A DNA stretch of 64,000 nt from Acidipropionibacterium acidipropionici (lineage in GTDB: Bacteria > Actinomycetota > Actinomycetes > Propionibacteriales > Propionibacteriaceae): NCBI RefSeq assembly GCF_001441165.1, contig NZ_CP013126.1, positions 248,001-312,000 on the forward strand. The letters run 5' to 3'. The first letter of the stretch is position 1. Each line of letters opens with the position of its first letter. Shown in pieces: positions 37,495-45,992 of the stretch. Made by a program: the position numbers and the translations under genes. A model generated the notes under the pieces. That model did not search any database. It saw nothing but the letters and a program-made list of their open reading frames with translations, and had not been told where the DNA came from.

Positions 37495-37522
37495 TGACGA
37501 CTCGTGTCGGATCCGCTAGAGT
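37495..37522 (+). promoter_or_regulatory. Promoter of the tRNA-Gly gene
   Basis: TGACGA (37495-37500) and TAGAGT (37517-37522) with a 16-base spacer, ending 21 bases before the tRNA. Confidence 0.45.
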
Positions 37523-37543
37523 TCATCAGGTCGGCAACGACAT

Positions 37544-37617
37544 GCGGGCGTAGCTCAATGGTAGAGCGCCAGCTTCCCAAGCTGGACACGCGGGTTCGAT
37601 TCCCGTCGCCCGCTCCA
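37544..37617 (+). tRNA. tRNA-Gly (anticodon CCC)
   Basis: A full cloverleaf: acceptor stem GCGGGCG with CGCCCGC, anticodon stem CCAGC/GCTGG around TTCCCAA giving anticodon CCC, T arm GCGGGTTCGATTCCCGT, and an encoded CCA end. Discriminator base T. It reads GGG codons. No integrated element is seen beside it. Confidence 0.97.
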
Positions 37618-37624
37618 CACGAGA

Positions 37625-37656
37625 AACCCCTTGCCAGCACGGGCTTGGCAGGGGTT
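37625..37656 (+). terminator. Terminator of the tRNA-Gly gene
   Basis: AACCCC-T-TGCCA pairs with TGGCA-GGGGTT around a 9-base loop, 8 bases after the tRNA, followed by CTTC. Confidence 0.75.
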
Positions 37657-37707
37657 CTTCAGTACCAGTGCCGGTTCAGGAATCCTGAGTTCACCCTCAA
37701 TGCGGGA

Positions 37708-38271
37708 TCACTCTCCCCACTCATGGGTGAGAGCGAGCAGCCGGTCGCGCAACGCCTCCGTACGGCCCGGAGGATACGGATCCCCCCATTCCACAGTGGC
37801 CCAGACGCCATCGGCGGCGGCAATGACCAGGTCTCGTGTCAACTCGGGAAGCCCGTCAGTGGCCAAGGCATCCTTCCACCACCGGCTGTCCGCGCGCCAG
37901 ATCTCATGAACCTCCGCCACAGTGCCCAGAATCACCTCGAGGGCCTGACGCTCCTGGGCCAGCGTCTGGTCGGCCGCCGGATCCACACTGACGCGGACGT
38001 AGGCGCGTACCAGACGCCCCGGGCCGGCGTCGTCGGCCTCCACCCGCTCCTCGACCTCATGTCGGAACTCGTGGACCATCCGTACGGCCAGGGCCGTCAC
38101 CAGGTCCTCCTTGCTCCCGAAGTGATAGATCAGCCCGCCTTTCGAGACCCCCGCCTCACTGGCCACCCGCGCCAGAGTCACCTGGAGCCCGTCTGTGAGG
38201 AAGAGCCGTCGGGCGGCCTCCAGGATGGCATCACGCGTGTCCTCCGGGCTCCGGCCCTTGGTGCGGCCCAT
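37708..38271 (-). CDS. TetR-family repressor of the adjacent efflux pump
   Basis: A 187-residue regulator. TetR helix-turn-helix is at about residues 27-52 (LQVTLARVASEAGVSKGGLIYHF), with a C-terminal domain of the TetR_C type. ATG 38271 is chosen because GGAGGT lies just before it; ATG 38286 is the alternative. Divergent to an MFS efflux gene, with a 24-base operator between them covering its TATAGT -10 box (38304-38309 on the minus strand). Confidence 0.9.
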   Translation of the reverse strand: MGRTKGRSPEDTRDAILEAARRLFLTDGLQVTLARVASEAGVSKGGLIYHFGSKEDLVTALAVRMVHEFRHEVEERVEADDAGPGRLVRAYVRVSVDPAADQTLAQERQALEVILGTVAEVHEIWRADSRWWKDALATDGLPELTRDLVIAAADGVWATVEWGDPYPPGRTEALRDRLLALTHEWGE

Positions 38272-38303
38272 ACCCGCCACCTCCACTCATCGCTGCTGCT
38301 GGA

Positions 38304-38327
38304 ACTATACCGTCCGGTTGGTACAGT
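38304..38327. promoter_or_regulatory. 24-bp TetR operator covering both divergent -10 boxes
   Basis: ACT-TACC-CCGG-GGTA-AGT blocks are symmetric across 24 bases (18 of 24 positions obey the dyad). The left end contains the TATAGT -10 box of the repressor gene (minus strand). The right end contains TACAGT (38322-38327), the -10 box of the efflux gene, 7 bases before its ATG. One bound repressor would shut both promoters. Confidence 0.75.
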
Positions 38328-38334
38328 TTCGGTC

Positions 38335-39834
38335 ATGTCCGTGACTCCCGCCGAGACCTCGCCCCTCTCCTCCCGTCGCCGCTGGGCCACTCTGCCCATC
38401 CTCACGCTCGCCGTCCTGCTGCTGGCCATCGACTCGACCGTTCTGGCGGTCGCGATACCCGCGCTGGCCGAGGGATTGGGTGCGAACGGCACCGAGGTGC
38501 TCTGGATCGGAGACATCTACAGCCTGGGCGTCGCCGGATTCCTGGTGGTGATGGGCAACCTCGGCGACCGGATCGGCCGCAAGCGCCTGCTCCTGACCGG
38601 CGCCACCCTGTTCGGTCTGGCGTCGGTGCTGGGCGCGTGCTCGCAGTCTCCGCAGATGCTCATCGTCGCCAGGCTGATCATGGGAATCTCAGGGGCAACG
38701 CTGATGCCCTCCACACTGTCCCTGATCCGCAACATCTTCAGTGACCGGCGGGAACGCACCCTCGCCATCTCCATCTGGTCTGCGGCAGCCGGAGGCGGGT
38801 CCGCGCTGGGGCCGCTGCTCGGCGGCTTCCTTCTTGAGCACTTCTGGTGGGGATCTGTCTTCCTCATCAACGTGCCGGTGATGGTAATGCTGGTCGTCGG
38901 AGGACTCCTGCTCCTGCCCGAGTCCAGGGATCCGCACCCCGGCCGGTTCGACCTGATCTCGGCCGTCCTGTCCCTGACAGCGATCATGCCGATCGTCTAC
39001 GCGATCAAGCACCTGGCCCAGTTCGGGGTCGACCCGACGGGATTCGTGACACTGCTCGTCGGGGTGGTGCTGGCATTGGCATTCGTGCACCGCCAGCGGC
39101 ATCTCCGGACGCCGTTGATCGACATCGACCTGTTCCGGAACCGTGCCTTCACCGGAAGCGTGCTGGCGAACTTCATCGCGATGTTCGCGCTGGTGGGACT
39201 GCTGTACTTCTACTCGCAGTACCTCCAGCTGGCCCGCGGTTTCACACCTCTCCAGGCCGGAATGGCCGAACTGCCGACCACGGTCGCCTCGGTGGCCGTG
39301 GTCTTCCTCGTCACCCGGGTGCTCGCGCGTCTGGGCGAGGGCCACACGATCGGGTTCGGCCTGGTGCTGGCCGCGCTCGGCCTGGCCGGTGTCGCGGTCG
39401 CCGAGGGGGCGTCGAGCTTCGTGTGGCTGGCGATGGCGCTGATACCGGTGGGGCTGGGCGTGGGATTGTCCCAGACAGTGGCCACCGACGCGATCGTCTC
39501 GGCGGTGCCGGCCCATAAGGCGGGGGCAGCGTCGGCCATCTCGGAGACCTCCTACGAGCTGGGAGCCGCTCTGGGCATCGCGATCCTCGGATCGCTGGTC
39601 AACGTCGTCTACCGCGTCAATCTGACGCCCGGAGCGGTGGGCGCCGATCAGCAGGACGCCGTCTCCGACTCCCTGGCCAGTGCTCTCCATGTGCTGGACG
39701 CCGACTCCCCCGCGGCGCAGATGGCTCGGGACGCGTTCACCAGCGGCATGCAGGTCACCGCCTCAGTCGCAGCTCTCATCACGACCGCTGCCGCTGTGAT
39801 CGCGTGGCGCCTGGTGCCCTCGGCACGGCGGTGA
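38335..39834 (+). CDS. DHA2-family MFS drug efflux transporter
   Basis: A 499-residue protein with 14 predicted membrane segments, of the EmrB/QacA/SmvA type. Seen: DSTVLAVAIPAL in segment 1, GDRIGRKRLLL (motif A), ARLIMGISGATLMPSTLSLI and the antiporter motif C-like GPLLGGFLLEHFWW. Exports drugs or cationic compounds using protons. Apparent leaderless transcript, under the adjacent TetR repressor. Confidence 0.92.
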   Translation: MSVTPAETSPLSSRRRWATLPILTLAVLLLAIDSTVLAVAIPALAEGLGANGTEVLWIGDIYSLGVAGFLVVMGNLGDRIGRKRLLLTGATLFGLASVLGACSQSPQMLIVARLIMGISGATLMPSTLSLIRNIFSDRRERTLAISIWSAAAGGGSALGPLLGGFLLEHFWWGSVFLINVPVMVMLVVGGLLLLPESRDPHPGRFDLISAVLSLTAIMPIVYAIKHLAQFGVDPTGFVTLLVGVVLALAFVHRQRHLRTPLIDIDLFRNRAFTGSVLANFIAMFALVGLLYFYSQYLQLARGFTPLQAGMAELPTTVASVAVVFLVTRVLARLGEGHTIGFGLVLAALGLAGVAVAEGASSFVWLAMALIPVGLGVGLSQTVATDAIVSAVPAHKAGAASAISETSYELGAALGIAILGSLVNVVYRVNLTPGAVGADQQDAVSDSLASALHVLDADSPAAQMARDAFTSGMQVTASVAALITTAAAVIAWRLVPSARR

Positions 39835-39846
39835 CCACCGGCCGGG

Positions 39847-40911
39847 TCAATCCACGGTGTGAAATCCGAGGTCGGGCCCGTCAGCTCCCGGACGATCCAT
39901 CTTCCAGAGCGTGGATTCACCAGTGGTGCCCACGTCCGTGAGCCACCACGTCGTGTCGGGATCCCAACCACCCAGCACCGCCGAGTGCGTGCCGCTGACC
40001 GGGAGCGCACGCCCGGCAGTGGTCAGGTAGCCGCGCACCGTGAGGTGGACGGCGTCGATTCCCGATTCGGCCACCGCCGACCAGTCAGGCAGTGTCCAAG
40101 GGCCAGCACAGCCCGTTGCCGCGGGCCAGACCCCGTCACGGGACATGGTGACGTCGAGGGGAAACTCCCGGCAGAGCCGGGCCCAGTCCTCGGGCCCGCT
40201 GATCTCGAGGACCCGCGGGGTCGTCGGTGGGTCGATGCGTGTCGCGACCTGGTACTGGGGATCTGTGCCGTCCTCCTCGACCCACATCCCGACCGGGCCG
40301 AGGCCGTCCAGGTATCGGGTCGAGTGGCTGAGCCGGTGAGGTGGAGTGGACCACCACTGTCCGACCAGTTCCTCGGAGGCTCGCAGTATCTCTGCGGCGT
40401 TCTCGGCCGGCGGCTCTGCTCCTGCCCCGGGCTCAGCGGAACGCGACTCCTGAACGCTCCATTGCGAGCACAGGTCAGCGGGGCCGTCCCACCATTGCGC
40501 CGCGGCAGCCGCAACGAGCGCCTCCGCAATCGGCCTCAGAGATGCGCGGACGGGGTCTGTCGCGGCGAGGGCATCCTCTCCCCACGGAGCCTGCCAATAC
40601 ATCGCGAAGGAGGCTGTGTCGGCCAGGAGCGTCAATGCCTCGCGATGCGTCGGTTCACGCACCTGCAACTGCATGATGCGCCGTGCGATGTCGACGGGGG
40701 TGGGCAGAGTCCCCGAACCCGGGCGCGGCGAAACCCTTGTGGAAAGGGGAAATGTGGTCGTCACCGGCTCCTCGAAAGGCCCGGCCGCACGATTGATGTC
40801 ACTCTCGAGAGATCCGAACCCCTCCTGGGCCTGCTCCTCGGCAAGCCAGTAGACCCACTGCAGGCAGAGGCGTCGCCCCCTCGGCCCGACCAGAAGCTCT
40901 TCGACGTCCAT
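39847..40911 (-). CDS. Protein of unknown function
   Basis: A 354-residue protein, acidic and Trp-rich, with no signal peptide, membrane segment or motif I recognise. The C-terminal third (SGPEDWARLCREFPLDVT, then DWSAVAESGIDAVHLTVRGYLTTAG and LGGWDPDTTWWL) looks like a compact globular domain reminiscent of toxin-immunity-type proteins, but this is only an impression. It follows a wHTH regulator gene by 14 bases on the same strand and may be the last gene of that operon. Confidence 0.7.
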   Translation of the reverse strand: MDVEELLVGPRGRRLCLQWVYWLAEEQAQEGFGSLESDINRAAGPFEEPVTTTFPLSTRVSPRPGSGTLPTPVDIARRIMQLQVREPTHREALTLLADTASFAMYWQAPWGEDALAATDPVRASLRPIAEALVAAAAAQWWDGPADLCSQWSVQESRSAEPGAGAEPPAENAAEILRASEELVGQWWSTPPHRLSHSTRYLDGLGPVGMWVEEDGTDPQYQVATRIDPPTTPRVLEISGPEDWARLCREFPLDVTMSRDGVWPAATGCAGPWTLPDWSAVAESGIDAVHLTVRGYLTTAGRALPVSGTHSAVLGGWDPDTTWWLTDVGTTGESTLWKMDRPGADGPDLGFHTVD

Positions 40912-40925
40912 GACCCCGACCCCTT

Positions 40926-41231
40926 TCAGAACGCGCTACGGGCGGTGCGACGGAGCGCCTCGACCTGACGGTCAAAGCCGGACCGGCCCGTTGGGGTCAG
41001 GGACAACCAGACGGCCTTCCGCCGGTCGGACACCTGATCCAGGGCCGCTCCCGAGCTGCCCACATAGCTCGCATCGATCAGGGCCTTCACAGCCGCGAGC
41101 AACGGGCCCGCGGGAACGTTCAACGTGTCGAGCAGCGCCCGGAACTCGACTTCGTCGGCGCGTCTGAGGAGCCCGCATACCCGCAGGCGGATCGGCTCCT
41201 GAAGGATTGGATCAAGCTGAGGTTCAGGCAC
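40926..41231 (-). CDS. Winged-helix transcriptional regulator (MarR/HTH_34-like)
   Basis: A 101-residue single-domain regulator. It has a helix-turn-helix near residues 12-70 (PIRLRVCGLLRRADEVEFRALLDTL) and a wing with SDRRKAVWLSLTPTGR. This family usually follows a small four-segment membrane protein gene in actinobacteria, as here. Its start overlaps the upstream membrane ORF by 8 bases. Target unknown, probably its own operon. Confidence 0.82.
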   Translation of the reverse strand: MPEPQLDPILQEPIRLRVCGLLRRADEVEFRALLDTLNVPAGPLLAAVKALIDASYVGSSGAALDQVSDRRKAVWLSLTPTGRSGFDRQVEALRRTARSAF

Positions 41232-41418
41232 GGCTGATCCTTCGGGCGGTGGCGCGGTCTACGGCAATCATCAGGGCGATCGTCGTCAGAAAGGCGAGGG
41301 CGCACAGCCCGGCTGCCGCCCCCACGTGGATGTCACCGACCGCGTCGAGGGAGGCGTTGACGATCAGGCCGAATGTCACCCCGAAGAGGACGACGGCGAA
41401 GGTTCCGCCCGACGTCAT
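41224..41418 (-). CDS. Small membrane protein, second half of an interrupted gene
   Basis: A 64-residue ORF with two membrane segments (about 5-25 and 33-53). It lies in the same frame as the ORF at 41422-41709, separated only by one TGA and one Arg codon. The joined 162-codon product would have four membrane segments, the usual size for the membrane partner of this regulator type. It may be reinitiated from its own ATG or be part of a pseudogene. Confidence 0.6.
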   Translation of the reverse strand: MTSGGTFAVVLFGVTFGLIVNASLDAVGDIHVGAAAGLCALAFLTTIALMIAVDRATARRISRA

Positions 41419-41421
41419 TCT

Positions 41422-41709
41422 TCAGGATCGGACGCCGATGCGCCGGTTACCGAGGAACCCGACCAGGAGAATGAGCGCCATTGTCGGCAGGAAGGCGCCG
41501 AACCTGTCGCGCGCGAGATCGATACTCTGGACGCCCTGCATCTCACCTTTCGCCAACTGCGCAACCAAGGTGGCCATGATGATTCCGAGCGCGCACCTGA
41601 TCGGCCATGGCGTGCGGAACCTGGCCGACAGCCGTTGACGATCGGCCACAAGCAGGGAGAGCTGCTCAGCGGCTCGCGCAGGAGTGAGGTCTCCGCTGTC
41701 GGCATCCAC
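41422..41709 (-). CDS. Small membrane protein, first half of an interrupted gene
   Basis: A 95-residue ORF with a charged N-terminal helix (residues 8-33, LTPARAAEQLSLLVADRQRL) and two membrane segments (about 35-53 and 72-88). It ends at TGA in the context CGA-TCC-TGA-AGA-ATG, after which the same frame continues as the next ORF. GTG start. Confidence 0.6.
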   Translation of the reverse strand: MDADSGDLTPARAAEQLSLLVADRQRLSARFRTPWPIRCALGIIMATLVAQLAKGEMQGVQSIDLARDRFGAFLPTMALILLVGFLGNRRIGVRS

Positions 41710-41796
41710 GGCATCCAGTCAAACACTGCCGCGCATGCCGCGATTCACCGGGGTGATGGCGAACCCCCAGTCGCAACCTGTAGACCCCGACAATGC

Positions 41797-42216
41797 TCAG
41801 GCTGACGAAGCCTCATCGTCGCCGCGAGCCCCTTCCGAAAAACGATGGAGCAATGACCCCACCGTTCCGAAGATGATGCCGAGTCCCAGCGGCATGAGGA
41901 AGATGTCGAACCCACCCTGCTCCTGCCGGGCGAAATAGAGCCCGTACCACGCGACGATTCCGACGCCGGGAATGAAGTGGATCCAGGCGATGGCTGCCTT
42001 CGCGGCATCGACGAGGGGACGCCAGATGAGTGCAATGACCCCTGACAGGGCATACACCACGAATGAGAACACCATGACATCGGACTCAGGATCAGAGCCT
42101 GCAGTTCGGGCTCGGTACATGTACCCCGCCATCCCGACAAGCCCGGACATCACCGCCAATGGGATCTCCACGACCGGGAAACGCGTCGCATTGAACAAGC
42201 GCCCGGAATTCACCAT
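41797..42216 (-). CDS. Membrane protein of unknown function
   Basis: A 139-residue protein with four hydrophobic segments (about 13-33, 48-68, 78-98 and 103-123) and a charged tail. ATG 42216 has GGAGG upstream. Longer frames cross the divergent proC start region and are rejected. It lies 87 bases upstream of the split membrane gene on the same strand. No family recognised. Confidence 0.65.
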   Translation of the reverse strand: MVNSGRLFNATRFPVVEIPLAVMSGLVGMAGYMYRARTAGSDPESDVMVFSFVVYALSGVIALIWRPLVDAAKAAIAWIHFIPGVGIVAWYGLYFARQEQGGFDIFLMPLGLGIIFGTVGSLLHRFSEGARGDDEASSA

Positions 42217-42514
42217 GCAGCCCCTCCCCCATGGCGGATTCCCCCAGGGCAGATTCTCAGTCTCGTGGCGCGGTCGGCGGAACCACGCATCGCGACCGTC
42301 ATCAAGAGCACCCACCTCCCTTTGCCGACGCCCTTGCCACCAGTCAAACACGATCCCACGAGACACGATGCACCGGGGCGACCGGCCCACCGAGGGATCT
42401 GTGACTTGAATGACGGATCGGAGCCCAGCACGATTCAGGTGGAGCGACCTTTCACGTCGGCTCCCGGGAGTCGGCGACCGGCTCCAGATGGTCGTCGATT
42501 CAGGAGGCGTGATC

Positions 42515-43291
42515 GTGCAGGGTCTGGGAACCGTGGGATTCATCGGGGTGGGTGCCATCGCCACGGCCATGACCGACGGCCTGCTGGCCGGCGACGACGG
42601 CCCCTCCCGGGTGGTGCTCTCGCCGCGCGGGGCCCGCAACGCCGCTCAGCTCTCCGCCCGCCACCGGCACGTCAGCGTCGCGGCGTCCAACCAGGAGGTC
42701 GCCGCCGGAGCCGACATCCTCGTCCTGTCGGTGCTTCCCGGCCAGCTCCATGACGCCGTCGCCGGCCTGCGTCTCCACGACGGGCAGGTCCTGGTCAGCG
42801 TGCTGGCTGGCGTCAGTCTCCACGAGATCCGCGAGGCCCTGGACACCGACCTCCCGATCGTCCGCACCATCCCCCTGCCGCCGGTGGCGCAACGCGGAGC
42901 CGTCACGGTGATGACCGAGGCCCCCGGCGTCGTCACACAGATGTTCGACCTGCTCGGCGGCTGCCTTCCGGTGCCCGACGAGGCGCAGCTGTCGGTCTTC
43001 TCGGCGATGACGGGATCCTTCACCGGGCTGCTCCAGTATGTGGCGACGCTGAGCCACTGGGCCGGCTCCCAGGGCGTGCCCGTCGCCGATGCTGAGCGGT
43101 TCATCAGGGGCGCCGTGGCCGGCCTGGCACCCGGCCTACGCGACTCGCAGACGTCGATGGATCAGCTGATCCGTGCTCACGAGACCCCCGGCGGCCTCAA
43201 CGAGCAGTTGCGCCGGGAGTTCTTCGACGATCGCACCACTGCCGCCCTGCAGTCGGCTCTGGACAACCTGCTGCACGTCGTCACCAGGTGA
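42515..43291 (+). CDS. proC: Pyrroline-5-carboxylate reductase
   Basis: A 258-residue NAD(P)H enzyme for the last step of proline synthesis. The N-terminal dinucleotide fold has GFIGVGAIATAM. LPIVRTIPLPPVAQRGAVTVM corresponds to the conserved RxMPN region in degenerate form, and the C-terminal helices contain SQTSMDQLIRAHETPGGLNEQ. GTG 42515 follows AGGAGG by 7 bases. The altered central motif (IPLPP instead of MPN) leaves room for a related imine reductase. Confidence 0.82.
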   Translation: MQGLGTVGFIGVGAIATAMTDGLLAGDDGPSRVVLSPRGARNAAQLSARHRHVSVAASNQEVAAGADILVLSVLPGQLHDAVAGLRLHDGQVLVSVLAGVSLHEIREALDTDLPIVRTIPLPPVAQRGAVTVMTEAPGVVTQMFDLLGGCLPVPDEAQLSVFSAMTGSFTGLLQYVATLSHWAGSQGVPVADAERFIRGAVAGLAPGLRDSQTSMDQLIRAHETPGGLNEQLRREFFDDRTTAALQSALDNLLHVVTR

Positions 43292-43330
43292 GACCGGGTC
43301 CCCGCCGCAAGATCCCGGGTCACCACGGAG

Positions 43331-44344
43331 CTATTCGGAGATGCTCAGAACGCCAGCGCCCGTCATGTCTCCGTGCCCCAGGTGCCTGAGGGCCTCGTCG
43401 GCCCTCTCGAGCGGGTACGGCGTGACCTTCGGGTCGATGTCGAGCCGGTCGGCGAGGGTGAGGAACTCCTCGCCGTCGCGACGAGTGTTCGACTCGACGC
43501 TGGTCAGCCTCTTCTCATGGAACAGGTGGTTCTGGTAGTCCAGCGGCGGGACGTCGCTCATGTGGATGCCGGCCAGCGCCAGTGTTCCACCCGGGGCCAG
43601 GTTCTCCAGCGCGCGAGGAACGATCTGCCCGGCCGGGGCGAAGATGATGGCCGAGTCCAGCGGCACCAGTGCCGGGTCGCCACTGCCGCCGGCCGATGCG
43701 GCGCCCAGCTCGAGCGCGAACGTACGGGCCCGGGCCCCGCGTGTGAAGACGTGGACCTCCACGCCCTGGGCCAGCGCGATCTGCGCGGTGATGTGCGCCG
43801 AACCGCCGAATCCGTAGAGCCCGAGCCGGCCCCCGGCGGGCACCTCGGCACGGCGCAGGGCCCGGTACCCGATGATCCCGGCGCACAGCAGAGGGGCGGC
43901 GGTCGCCGGGTCGTAACGGTCGGGGATGCGGTAGGCGAACCCCTCGGGGACGGTCGCGTATTCGGCGTAGCCGCCGTCGTGATCCCACCCGGTGTAGCTG
44001 GACCGGGAGCACAGGTTCTCCCGGCCCGACCGGCAGTAGGAGCAGACGCCACCGGTCCTGCGCAGCCACGGGATGCCGATCCGGTCGCCCGGGGCGAACC
44101 GTCCGGTCCCCTTGCCGAAACCCACCACCCGTCCCACGATCTCGCGGCCGGGCGTCACGTGCGCCCGGTGCACCGGCAGGTCGCCCTCGGCCACGTGCAG
44201 ATCGGTACGGCACACTCCGCAGGCCAGCACCTGGACGAGCACCTCCCCCGCCGCGGGCTCCGGGACCGGACGCTCCACCAACTGCAGCGGCGCCGGATCG
44301 GAGTCGATCGGCGCGGGATCAGTGACCTGCCATGACCGCATCAT
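43331..44344 (-). CDS. Zinc-type alcohol dehydrogenase family protein with altered zinc ligand
   Basis: A 337-residue MDR enzyme. The first zinc ligand Cys is in CGVCRTDLH. Structural-zinc cysteines occur in [15 protein letters not shown]. The nucleotide-binding loop is GFGGSAH, typical of a mycobacterial AdhA-like subfamily. The usual GHE zinc-ligand motif reads GRE (TPGREIVG), one base from His, so catalytic zinc binding is in doubt. ATG 44344 with GAGGGAG upstream. Divergent from aspA. Confidence 0.82.
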   Translation of the reverse strand: MMRSWQVTDPAPIDSDPAPLQLVERPVPEPAAGEVLVQVLACGVCRTDLHVAEGDLPVHRAHVTPGREIVGRVVGFGKGTGRFAPGDRIGIPWLRRTGGVCSYCRSGRENLCSRSSYTGWDHDGGYAEYATVPEGFAYRIPDRYDPATAAPLLCAGIIGYRALRRAEVPAGGRLGLYGFGGSAHITAQIALAQGVEVHVFTRGARARTFALELGAASAGGSGDPALVPLDSAIIFAPAGQIVPRALENLAPGGTLALAGIHMSDVPPLDYQNHLFHEKRLTSVESNTRRDGEEFLTLADRLDIDPKVTPYPLERADEALRHLGHGDMTGAGVLSISE

Positions 44345-44526
44345 GCGCTCCCTCGTCATAGCGCCGACCGTAGTCCCCATCTGCCGGAGCCCGGCCCCAC
44401 ACGCCGCCGGCAACGTCACCCGACGCTAGGCTCGGAGGCGAGGCCCGGGGCGTCACCGTCGACGCCGGTCTGCACAATGGTCTGCACGGTGCAGAGGGCC
44501 GAGGCGACGAGCTGCGGAGGAGCATC

Positions 44527-45975
44527 GTGGACACCAGGACCGAAGAGGATCTGCTCGGGACCCGTGAGGTCCCCAATGACTGCTACTACGGCATTCACAC
44601 CATCCGGGCGATGGAGAACTTCCAGATCTCCCGGAGCACCATCAACGACGAGCCCGAGTTCATCCGAGGCATGGTGCAGGTCAAGAAGGCCGCGGCGTTG
44701 GCCAACAAGCGGCTGCGCGCCCTTCCGGCTGATGTCGCCGACGCCATCATCGCGGCCTGCGACGCCATCCTGGAGGACGGCCGTTGCATGGACCAGTTCC
44801 CGACCGACGCCTTCCAGGGAGGGGCCGGCACGTCGATCAACATGAACACCAACGAGGTGGTCGCCAACCTCGCTCTGGAACTGCTGGGTTATCCCAAGGG
44901 CCGCTACGACGTCATCGATCCCAACGACCACGTCAACAAGTCCCAGTCGACCAACGACGCCTACCCCACCGGCTTCCGGATCGCCGCCTACTCCCTGGTG
45001 CGCGGCCTCATCCTGGCGGTGCGCAAGCTCAGCGATTCCCTCATGAACAAGGGCACCGAGTTCCGCGACGTGCTCAAGATGGGCCGCACCCAGCTGCAGG
45101 ACGCCGTCCCCATGACGCTGGGCAGGGAGTTCCAGGGCTATGGGCACAACGTGGCCGAGGAGATCCGACGCCTGGAGGCCGCCGCCGCCCTCCTGGTGGA
45201 GGTGAACATGGGCGGCACCGCCATCGGCACCGGCCTCAACACGCCGCCCGGCTACGCCAAGGCGGCCGCCCAGATGCTGGCCGGGGTCACCGGCTTCCCC
45301 GTCGTCACGTCGACCGATCTGCTGGAGTCCAGCTACGACAACGGCGCCTATGTGGCCATCCACTCCGCGATCAAGCGCACCGCCGCGAAGCTCTCGAAGA
45401 TCTGCAACGACCTGCGGCTGCTGTCCTCGGGCCCGCGGGCCGGACTCAACGAGATCAACCTGCCGGAACTCCAGGCGGGCTCCTCGATCATGCCCGCGAA
45501 GGTGAACCCGGTGATCCCCGAGGTGGTCAATCAGGTGTGCTTCAAGATCTTCGGCAACGACGTCGCGATCTGCTTCGCCGCCGAGGCGGGTCAGCTGGAG
45601 CTCAACGTCATGGAGCCGGCCCTCTCGCAGTCCCTCATGGAGTCGATCCACCTGCTCACCAACGCCTGCGACACCCTGCGCACCAAGTGCATCCGGGGCA
45701 TCACCGCCAACCCCGAGCGCACCCGCAACGACGTCATGAACTCGATCGGCATCGTGACCTATCTCAACGACGTCATCGGCCACCACAACGGCGATCTGGT
45801 GGGCCGCGAGTGCGAGCGCACCGGACGCTCGGTGCGCGACGTCGTGGTCGACATGGGCTTCCTCACCGCGGAACGGGCCGACGCCATTCTCACCCCCGAG
45901 AACTTCCTGGCGCCCCACTACTCGGGTCGCTTCTACGAGGCCGGCGAGACGGGACTGCCGGCCCGGCGACCCTGA
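44527..45975 (+). CDS. aspA: Aspartate ammonia-lyase
   Basis: A 482-residue fumarase/aspartase-superfamily enzyme that turns aspartate into fumarate and ammonia. Seen: [19 protein letters not shown] at the N-terminus, [14 protein letters not shown], the substrate-binding [11 protein letters not shown] and the catalytic SS loop [11 protein letters not shown] (about residue 320). GTG start with GGAGGAG upstream. In propionic bacteria the fumarate feeds anaerobic respiration to succinate. Confidence 0.96.
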   Translation: MDTRTEEDLLGTREVPNDCYYGIHTIRAMENFQISRSTINDEPEFIRGMVQVKKAAALANKRLRALPADVADAIIAACDAILEDGRCMDQFPTDAFQGGAGTSINMNTNEVVANLALELLGYPKGRYDVIDPNDHVNKSQSTNDAYPTGFRIAAYSLVRGLILAVRKLSDSLMNKGTEFRDVLKMGRTQLQDAVPMTLGREFQGYGHNVAEEIRRLEAAAALLVEVNMGGTAIGTGLNTPPGYAKAAAQMLAGVTGFPVVTSTDLLESSYDNGAYVAIHSAIKRTAAKLSKICNDLRLLSSGPRAGLNEINLPELQAGSSIMPAKVNPVIPEVVNQVCFKIFGNDVAICFAAEAGQLELNVMEPALSQSLMESIHLLTNACDTLRTKCIRGITANPERTRNDVMNSIGIVTYLNDVIGHHNGDLVGRECERTGRSVRDVVVDMGFLTAERADAILTPENFLAPHYSGRFYEAGETGLPARRP

Positions 45976-45992
45976 CGAGAGGCGCTGTCAGG

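Noticed and set aside
37544-37617. tRNA-Gly as integration site of a mobile island
   Set aside because: No integrase and no direct repeat of the tRNA 3' end was seen nearby.
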